Of a DNA stretch of 6,635 nt, positions 1-4,867 are shown in pieces. Both the position numbers and the translations under genes were made by a program. Location of the stretch: assembly GCA_012961655.1 (NCBI GenBank), contig DTYX01000475.1, positions 1 to 6,635 on the forward strand. Reading direction: 5' to 3'. A model generated the notes under the pieces. The model made no database searches. It was not told the origin of the DNA and saw only the letters and a program-made list of their open reading frames with translations. Each line of letters starts with the position of its first letter. The first letter of the stretch is position 1. The DNA comes from Candidatus Poribacteria bacterium (GTDB taxonomy: Bacteria; Poribacteria; WGA-4E; DTYX01).

Positions 1-39
1 ATCTGTAATCCAGTGCTCCTTAAAGAGCTGTTTTTCCAT
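1..39 (-). CDS. Start of an unidentified gene (5' end only)
   Basis: An ATG at 39 opens a frame that runs off the left edge of the window after 13 codons (MEKQLFKEHWITD). An AGGAG Shine-Dalgarno sequence sits 10 nt upstream, which is what supports a real start here. It follows the ArsM-like remnant on the same strand, with a strong hairpin between them. Too little protein is present to name a family. The call rests on the ribosome binding site, the open frame and the operon-like position only. Confidence 0.45.
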   Translation of the reverse strand, partial: MEKQLFKEHWITD

Positions 40-63
40 TTTCTATCAACTCCTGATGTCACC

Positions 64-86
64 CCCTGTATAATTTCTATACAGGG
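64..86 (-). promoter_or_regulatory. Perfect 9-bp inverted repeat (hairpin) ahead of the last gene
   Basis: CCCTGTATA (64-72) and TATACAGGG (78-86) are exact inverted repeats around a 5-nt loop. On the minus-strand transcript the hairpin lies just after the ArsM-like remnant and about 25 nt before the ATG at 39. No U tract follows on either strand, so it does not look like an intrinsic terminator. It could be an operator for a dimeric repressor, an mRNA processing or stability hairpin, or a translation-control element. The structure is seen directly; the function is unknown. Confidence 0.5.
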
Positions 87-92
87 CTCGGG

Positions 93-287
93 TCACTCTC
101 CTTTTTGCCGCTTGAGTTTTCTCGCCTTAATCGCCACAAGGGCTTTGTTCTCCTGTCCTGGATGGGGCCGGTCCGTGGCACTTCAGAGGGTGAAACGTCC
201 CGCGTCTCGTCCTCAACCGGTATCTTCTCTATTTCGCCCTGGCGGAACTCGACATTGGTAGCGCCCAACTTGCGTCTGCTTTGTCAT
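93..287 (-). pseudogene. Arsenite methyltransferase (ArsM-like) remnant
   Basis: An ATG at 287, seven nt after the second YibE/F stop codon, opens a frame that stops after 24 codons. In another frame, from about 280 to 205, the protein reads RKLGATNVEFRQGEIEKIPVED. This closely resembles the segment of SAM-dependent arsenite methyltransferases (ArsM) just before their 'SNCVINL' motif. The similarity ends abruptly at DET (about 205), and neither the SNCVINLSP block nor the GxGxG SAM-binding loop is present. A third frame (182-93) ends in ALVAIKARKLKRQKGE, which could be the original C-terminus, but that is weak. Intact ArsM proteins are roughly 260-300 residues; under 65 codons remain here. 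The remnant fits a gene that lost both its N-terminal half and its centre. It would originally have methylated As(III) in the cytoplasm using SAM and thiols. Confidence 0.6.
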
Positions 288-293
288 AGCTTG

Positions 294-1148
294 TTAATAT
301 CTTGCGTTACTTCGGCGTTTTGTCTGAAGGAAACCTGAAATCAACGCGGTGATAGGAATCGTGATGACAACCCCAATAGTTCCTGCCAGAAGCCGCACAA
401 TTTCCGCGCTGATAACGCCGACGCTTAACAGTTCGCCAAGGGGGGAAACAAAAAGCTCTGTATCGGGCGACATCACGGTGAGCATCAATAGAAGTCTGAG
501 TCCAAAATAGGCAAAGAGCAAGGTGTTGACCATTGTGCCCAGAACATCAGTGCCCACCGTCATACCAGCGCCTATAAGTTTCGCTGTTTCTATACGCGGA
601 TTGGCTCGTCTTATCTCTTCCATCGACGATGCCACTTCGATTGCGCCGTCCATAGCTACGCCCAAAACTCCCATCAACATGCCAGCCAGAAGCAACTTTT
701 TGAAATCGAAAAGTTGCTCTCCTGTAGCCTCTATAATGTCTACCGCAATCGCGTTCTCCAATCCTGAGAAGTGTAGACGCTCCTGCGCATAGATGACAAT
801 AATTGAGGCAATTATCACGCCGCTGATGGTCCCCAAGATAGCTGAATAGGTTTTTCTTTTTGGTCCTACGATTATTAGAAGCGAACTGCTCGCGATGATT
901 GCACAGGTTAAAGTTGTCGCAAGCACCGGGTTTTTTCCTTTTGTTATAAGGGGCATCATGATAAAATAGATTACAGCTCCTGCTAATATAAGCGAGAACA
1001 TCGTCCTGATACCCTGGTTACGTCCTATCAAAACTATCAACAACATCAACAACCCTAAAAGGATAACCAGAAAACCATCCCGGCTGTAGCCATGAACCAG
1101 ATTGAACGAACTTATCTGTTTTCCTTTCCCGCTTACCTTACATAACAC
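294..1148 (-). CDS. YibE/F-family membrane protein, second tandem copy, lacking its N-terminal domain
   Basis: The 284-residue product is a YibE/F-like (PF07907-type) multi-pass inner-membrane protein of unknown function. Seven hydrophobic segments are visible, at about 26-42, 50-68, 76-95, 101-120, 152-172, 206-226 and 246-272. The family-typical stretch LLLAGMLMGVLGVAMDGAIEVASS is followed by RANP and the GAGMTVGTDVLGTMVNTLL region, and the C-terminus looks complete. Its front is abnormal. The only plausible start is a GTG at 1148 with no convincing ribosome binding site. Family-like sequence continues in frame upstream of that codon (IYIKPGDTV), matching HKGDKLF of the first copy, and then breaks off. 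The first TM helix and most of the extracytoplasmic domain, about 100 residues, are therefore missing. It overlaps the first copy by 11 nt in a different frame. Whether it is translated is uncertain. Confidence 0.8.
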   Translation of the reverse strand: MLCKVSGKGKQISSFNLVHGYSRDGFLVILLGLLMLLIVLIGRNQGIRTMFSLILAGAVIYFIMMPLITKGKNPVLATTLTCAIIASSSLLIIVGPKRKTYSAILGTISGVIIASIIVIYAQERLHFSGLENAIAVDIIEATGEQLFDFKKLLLAGMLMGVLGVAMDGAIEVASSMEEIRRANPRIETAKLIGAGMTVGTDVLGTMVNTLLFAYFGLRLLLMLTVMSPDTELFVSPLGELLSVGVISAEIVRLLAGTIGVVITIPITALISGFLQTKRRSNARY

Positions 1149-2091
1149 CGTATCGCCCGGTTTGATGTAGATGCCCCGCTCTGATTGCCGCTTTTACGCT
1201 GATATTTGGGTTCGCTTTCTTTACTTCAACTACAGAAGATGAGATAGACATGGCTACGTCCATCATCGCCCCAACAGCGCCTACAATCATGCCTGCCACT
1301 AATATATTTGGGTAGTCCCAAGCCGGTCCGATGGTTCGCCACAATGCGACGCCCAATTTTAGGTAGCCAAATTTCTCGTCAAGTCCGGTAAAATGGAGGA
1401 TATTTTTTGAGTATGTCGCCAATAGCGCGCAGGCTGCCAAGCCTAAAAGGGTGCCCAAAGTCCCGGAGATGACTTTTGGACTTTTGCCTGTAATCCACAC
1501 AAACTTGAAGAGTGTCACGATTGAAGATATTATCACCGCTATGAGAATAGGGTTGTAGCCCTCAAGAAGCAATGGCACAAAGATATACAATATAATTACG
1601 CTCGTGGTAATCAGCGATAGAATGGTTTTGATACCCTTCAGTCCACCGACTAAAATCAACAGGCAACCGAAAGCGCCTACAAGGTAGAGTAAGAATGGCG
1701 TTCTCACATACTCGCGCAGATAGACGTCTTCAATGCGTTCCTGATTCAGGCTTTTAAGAGGAATTTCCAGAAACAGTTTATCTCCCTTATGGAGCACCCT
1801 GCCGCCGAACAGTCTTCCAGTGAATTTATTGTCAACTGTAATCCGCTCTCCCCTAAACCAGCCGGACTTAACCTTCATGGTCAAAATTTGGTCTACTTGT
1901 TCGCTTGTATCGATTTTCTCAATTTCTCCGACGCAAATCAGCGTTTTCGTCGCTCCCTTTTGTACGATAGCCGAATAGTAGGATACCTTGAAATGGAAGA
2001 ACAAAATAATGAGTAGTAAGATTGTAATTGCCATCAATCGTATTTTTATAGCGCTCATCTCCAGCTTATATGTTTTGACCTTTTCAGACAC
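1138..2091 (-). CDS. YibE/F-family membrane protein, first tandem copy, truncated at its C-terminus
   Basis: This 317-residue YibE/F-like membrane protein has an N-terminal TM helix (about 17-34), an extracytoplasmic domain of about 90 residues (35-128) containing the GDKLFLEIP segment, then five hydrophobic segments (about 132-150, 156-175, 180-200, 206-226 and 262-285). The family-typical AGMIVGAVGAMMDVAMSISSS and KKANPNISVKAAIRAG are present. After G306 homology stops, and eleven unrelated residues (HLHQTGRYGVM) precede TAA. The second copy carries 89 more residues beyond the equivalent point, including two or three helices, so this protein is truncated and may not fold. The start is taken as GTG 2091, 12 nt after the MEMO remnant's stop; the ribosome binding site is weak. 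ATG 2058 is an alternative, but its GGAG abuts the start codon. The molecular role of the family is not established. Confidence 0.8.
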   Translation of the reverse strand: MSEKVKTYKLEMSAIKIRLMAITILLLIILFFHFKVSYYSAIVQKGATKTLICVGEIEKIDTSEQVDQILTMKVKSGWFRGERITVDNKFTGRLFGGRVLHKGDKLFLEIPLKSLNQERIEDVYLREYVRTPFLLYLVGAFGCLLILVGGLKGIKTILSLITTSVIILYIFVPLLLEGYNPILIAVIISSIVTLFKFVWITGKSPKVISGTLGTLLGLAACALLATYSKNILHFTGLDEKFGYLKLGVALWRTIGPAWDYPNILVAGMIVGAVGAMMDVAMSISSSVVEVKKANPNISVKAAIRAGHLHQTGRYGVM

Positions 2092-2103
2092 GCTCTAAGA
2101 AGT

Positions 2104-2416
2104 CTACAACTGCTTTTTTGCCTGTTTTTGCTCTTTGAATTTGCGAATCTCGCTTTCCACAAAATCATCATCTTTCTTTCGCGGGAGGTTCAAATATTCT
2201 GCTCTATAGACAGAGATTGTTGAAAACGGAACCCGATGGCTGGGCCCGAGAAGAATTACGGTATCGAGTTTCCCTGAGGCTATCTGTTTGTAAGCCAACG
2301 CCGCTATCTGCCTGGAAAACTGATATCCCGCGTGGGGCGTTAAGATAGCCTTTATTCTTTCAGAAAGACCAAGATTAGGGAAGCAGAAATGCCGTTGTAA
2401 ATTTTAATACTTTCAT
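2104..2416 (-). pseudogene. MEMO-family (AmmeMemoRadiSam protein B) remnant
   Basis: A very good GAGGAG ribosome binding site (2424-2429) lies 7 nt before ATG 2416, 31 nt after the redox fusion gene. The ATG frame (MKVLKFTTAFLLP, signal-peptide-like) stops at 2375. In another frame, from about 2378, the protein continues as LSERIKAILTPHAGYQFSR, AALAYKQIAS and DTVILLGPSHRVPFSTISVYR. These are hallmark MEMO motifs: the His residues of PHAGY and GPSH correspond to the metal-site His pair of human MEMO1 (His49 and His81). Homology ends after about SVYRAEY. A Lys/Glu-rich tail (FVESEIRKFKEQKQ) then runs to TAG, and the part that should carry the third ligand, Cys, is absent. Normal MEMO proteins are about 270-300 residues; about 100 codons remain here. 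It appears to have lost one segment near the N-terminus and a larger one in the centre. A protein starting at TTG 2298 would lack the first metal-site His. Confidence 0.7.
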
Positions 2417-2423
2417 TTAAATT

Positions 2424-2429
2424 CTCCTC
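2424..2429 (-). promoter_or_regulatory. Strong ribosome binding site of the MEMO gene
   Basis: GAGGAG sits 7 nt before ATG 2416, the best Shine-Dalgarno match noticed in the window. It fixes the original start of the MEMO gene at 2416, although that frame now closes after 13 codons. This shows that the 5' end of the gene survives and that the disruption lies downstream of it. Confidence 0.7.
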
Positions 2430-2447
2430 GTAAGCAAAGAATCAATA

Positions 2448-4400
2448 CTAAATCAAAGTGGACACGAGAAATCCGAATAGTCCGAAGAATAAGATGCTGG
2501 TGAGCAGTTTAATTAAAGCGACGTGCCTTTGCATCACATTGGCAAGCGACGCGGAGGTTGTCCCAAAATATGTCAGCCCAAAGATAGCGGCGAGGGGTAG
2601 AATGAACATCACATTGTATAGCGCTAGATAAAAGATGGCGTTTGTTCTGAGTTCAGGCACACCGACTACGAAACATAAAGTCGGCAGATATACCTGCCCG
2701 GTGCATGCCAACTCCAAAAGGGACACGACACCGCCGGCGACAAATGCCGCGAGGACAAATCTTTCTGTTCGTGTTTTCTCCCTTATAGTTTTGTGTATCC
2801 GTTGTTTGAGAAACTTCGGCAACTGAAGAACGATTTCTTTTAGTTCTCCTCGACGGGCTTTGATAAAATCGTATAGGCTCAACACGCCCAACACGAAGGC
2901 TAATACCGCTATCAGTATGTAGAGAATTCGACTAAAAAGTGAGAGTACGCTTAGGGACTGAATAAATTGAAAAGCCCCTAGCCCTATCAAAAAATATGTC
3001 AAAAACACCGCTGTTGTGAAGGCTATTCCGACGTATATCAGTTCTCTCCCTTTGCGTCCAACGAGAGCTAAATACGACATGAAAAAAATAATGGTCGCAA
3101 AGGCGCAGGGGTTGATGCCATCGACAAGTCCCGCCGCCATGACCGCAAAAGGTCCTAATTTTCTAAACCGCGCAATTATGCTTTCCTTTGCCTCAGAGCG
3201 CATTTTCTCTGCATCTTCCCATGGGCGTCCTGTTCCCTCTTTTTCATATTGTTGTATCAAATCCCGCAATTTCTTATCGGTGATATCTTCTTTCAGAAGA
3301 TGTTGCGAACCAAGAAATATGCTGGGAGCGATGAGCCGTTCGCTCTCAGGTACCTGATACAAACTGCACATAGCTTCAAACAGTTCGAGGTTTTCTTTCC
3401 CTTCAGAGTTAAACTTTTTGACCTTTAAGTTCGGATATCTCCGTTCCAAGCTTTTTAGAATATAGCTAACTCTATCGCACTCTTTGCATCCGGGTCTCTC
3501 GAAATATGCAAGAAACAACGGACGACTTCGTCTTACCGCAAGATATACAACTTTATCTGATGCTGTTGTTGTTTTCTCAGGTTTCGACGCGATAATATCG
3601 GGGAAATCACATCCGCCCTGTGATAGATATTCTTCAATGAGGCTTTCGAGGTTTTCCGTAACCTCCTCTATTCCGCCGAGAACATCTTTTCCAATAAAGA
3701 GAACGGGAATATCGTTCCCCATATCTGAAAACCGTTCTTCCAGAGCCACCAACAGGTCATAGTTGTTGACGTCATCAATAGGATAGTATTTTACCCTCAG
3801 GGCATCCGCATATTTTTGGGAGAGCCGTGGGAGTATCTTTTCTTTTAAAAAGGCGCAATCATCACAATCTTCTGAACCAAATAGAGTGATACAAACGGAA
3901 GCGTCTCCGATAAAATCGGGATGTTCCACTTTTGGAACACTCACCTTCATTGTCTGTGTTTGCTCCTTTGGCGATTGGACTTCTTTCCCCAGGGAGGCTC
4001 TGTCTTCTATCACATTCGCTTTCACTCGCAAAATTGACCGCGAGGCATTTGGGTCATTGGAATCGATGTAAATCGTTTTGATTACTTTGCCAAGGCGTTT
4101 ATCTTCTTTGAATGTCGCTTTAATCTCCGCATACTCGTTTGGTTGAATTTTTTTAGAGCTCAGTTCAACTTTGAGACAACTGCAACTACTTCTTAATTGA
4201 GTGATTTTTAGTTCTTGTGAACCGATATTCTTGACCTTGAAGATATGAACCTCTTCCTTGCCAATCTTGATAGTTCCAATATCCCACACTGTCTCTGGAA
4301 GGCTGATTTTTGGGTCGTCTATACCATACGAGAAAATCGCTGCAAAGTTTAACATCAAACAGATAAACCCTATCTGCTTCCATTGCTTGAGTTGTGTCAT
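2448..4400 (-). CDS. Membrane thiol-redox fusion: DUF1573, two thioredoxin-like domains, CcdA/DsbD-like
   Basis: The 650-residue protein appears intact. Residues 1-26 form a signal peptide or anchor. Residues 35-132 are a DUF1573 (Ig-like) domain with the typical SSCSC (71-75) and SNDP. Two thioredoxin/glutaredoxin-like domains follow: about 168-262 with CxxC C179-DD-C182, and about 286-385 with C305-KE-C308. A six-helix CcdA/DsbD-type membrane domain (about 415-650) carries the two expected redox cysteines, C432 in DGINPCA and C566 in ELACTGQ. CcdA/DsbD proteins pass electrons from cytoplasmic thioredoxin to extracytoplasmic thiols, so this protein probably carries reductant across the membrane to its own two thioredoxin domains and then to an unknown partner. 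The start ATG 4400 is preferred because GGTGAG lies 4 nt upstream and a signal peptide follows. The same frame extends to 4655, but those extra 85 residues are the LamG remnant. The MEMO gene follows after 31 nt, suggesting co-transcription. Confidence 0.88.
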   Translation of the reverse strand: MTQLKQWKQIGFICLMLNFAAIFSYGIDDPKISLPETVWDIGTIKIGKEEVHIFKVKNIGSQELKITQLRSSCSCLKVELSSKKIQPNEYAEIKATFKEDKRLGKVIKTIYIDSNDPNASRSILRVKANVIEDRASLGKEVQSPKEQTQTMKVSVPKVEHPDFIGDASVCITLFGSEDCDDCAFLKEKILPRLSQKYADALRVKYYPIDDVNNYDLLVALEERFSDMGNDIPVLFIGKDVLGGIEEVTENLESLIEEYLSQGGCDFPDIIASKPEKTTTASDKVVYLAVRRSRPLFLAYFERPGCKECDRVSYILKSLERRYPNLKVKKFNSEGKENLELFEAMCSLYQVPESERLIAPSIFLGSQHLLKEDITDKKLRDLIQQYEKEGTGRPWEDAEKMRSEAKESIIARFRKLGPFAVMAAGLVDGINPCAFATIIFFMSYLALVGRKGRELIYVGIAFTTAVFLTYFLIGLGAFQFIQSLSVLSLFSRILYILIAVLAFVLGVLSLYDFIKARRGELKEIVLQLPKFLKQRIHKTIREKTRTERFVLAAFVAGGVVSLLELACTGQVYLPTLCFVVGVPELRTNAIFYLALYNVMFILPLAAIFGLTYFGTTSASLANVMQRHVALIKLLTSILFFGLFGFLVSTLI

Positions 4401-4626
4401 TACACTCACCCCCGTATTTCCCCAGGTGGACGGAAGCTTGCCGACGGGTTGGACAGTCATGAAACCTTCAACGCTGTTGTTCATGACTGTTGGGATATCG
4501 TTTTCCGCTAGCGCCACATTGAATATTGCCACTTCATCCAACAAACCATGATATATCGCCGTTTTCCAAATCAATTCGGAGCCAATCATCAACGGTTCCT
4601 TGGAGGTAATAATTTTCCCCGATTGT

Positions 4627-4644
4627 TTTTGAGAATTCTCAAAA
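4627..4644. repeat. Perfect 18-bp palindrome inside the LamG remnant
   Basis: TTTTGAGAATTCTCAAAA is its own reverse complement across all 18 bases. It lies where the LamG reading passes from GFEN to SQKQSGK, exactly where the central part of the domain is missing. Perfect palindromes can promote deletion or template switching, and they also serve as binding sites for dimeric proteins. Here it also encodes protein, so it could be a coincidence of the join. Confidence 0.6.
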
Positions 4645-4713
4645 CCATTGCCCATTGACCATTTTTATCCCAGTCAACATCTCCAACCTTATCTCCGTGG
4701 TTGCCGTAGGTGG

Positions 4714-4738
4714 AATTATCTCGCCCTAAATTATCTCG
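4714..4738. repeat. Short direct repeat, 10 bp twice at a 15-bp period
   Basis: AATTATCTCG occurs at 4714-4723 and again at 4729-4738, five bases apart. On the coding strand this gives a five-codon repeat, RDNLG then RDNST, at the start of the recognisable LamG remnant. It may be a small local duplication or a mark of the join between the lost 5' part and the surviving domain. Confidence 0.5.
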
Positions 4739-4788
4739 ACAATGTTAGATTTCAATGTTAAAATCCCCCTTTGTTTGAGAACGATAAT

Positions 4789-4817
4789 ATCATAACACAA
4801 GTACACTGATCTTTACA
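4789..4817 (-). promoter_or_regulatory. Possible sigma-70-type promoter upstream of the LamG remnant and redox operon
   Basis: On the minus strand, TGTAAA (4817-4812) and TATGAT (4794-4789) are separated by 17 bp, followed by a GGGGG ribosome-binding-like run at 4769-4765. The -10 box fits the consensus well, the -35 poorly. The location, in an AT-rich gap of about 110 bp after the DUF6785 stop, suits a promoter serving the LamG gene and possibly the downstream redox/MEMO/YibE-F set. This is a sequence resemblance only; the promoter consensus of this organism is unknown. Confidence 0.25.
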
Positions 4818-4867
4818 GATTTTTTTTGCCAAGATAAATCCCATTAGTTTTTACCGGCGGGAGTATG

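Larger units (their letters stand above)
4403..4755 (-). pseudogene. LamG-domain (concanavalin-like jellyroll) gene remnant
   Basis: A possible TTG start (4755) follows GGGGG at 4765-4769, but its frame stops after 9 codons. From about 4738 another frame reads RDNSTYGNHGDKVGDVDW and DKNGQW, typical of the opening of LamG-like jellyroll domains. Reading then shifts: restoring one G in the run at about 4652-4656 would join NGQW to GNGFEN. Next comes KQSGKIITSKEPLMIG, then HGLLDEVAIFNVALAENDI, the standard LamG C-terminal half. It ends in VQPVGKLPSTWG, which I associate with LamG proteins of Poribacteria. The domain centre, perhaps 60-100 residues that should lie between GFE and KQSGK, is missing; an 18-bp palindrome marks that spot. 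Its last 85 codons read straight into the downstream redox gene, with no stop. Such proteins are normally secreted or surface-exposed. Confidence 0.65.

Noticed and set aside
1138..1148. Programmed frameshift producing one fused double-YibE/F protein of about 600 residues
   Set aside because: The two frames meet within broken domains, a +1 shift would be needed, and no recognisable slippery site or stimulatory structure is visible. A deletion explains the join better.
3016..3357. Plus-strand open frames (also at 13-338, 523-792, 1789-2016, 4258-4551, 4902-5395)
   Set aside because: They lie opposite minus-strand genes or remnants with clear family motifs, show Ser/Pro/Arg-rich low-similarity translations and have no convincing ribosome binding sites or domains.
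2448..4655. One 735-residue LamG-DUF1573-thioredoxin-CcdA protein
   Set aside because: A signal peptide and a ribosome binding site at 4400 begin in the middle of this frame, and its first 85 codons are a partial LamG domain whose earlier half is in another frame.
4818..4830. Plus-strand T8 tract as an intrinsic terminator
   Set aside because: Only a 4-bp arm (ATCT/AGAT) could form upstream and no plus-strand gene ends there; on the minus strand it is an A tract.
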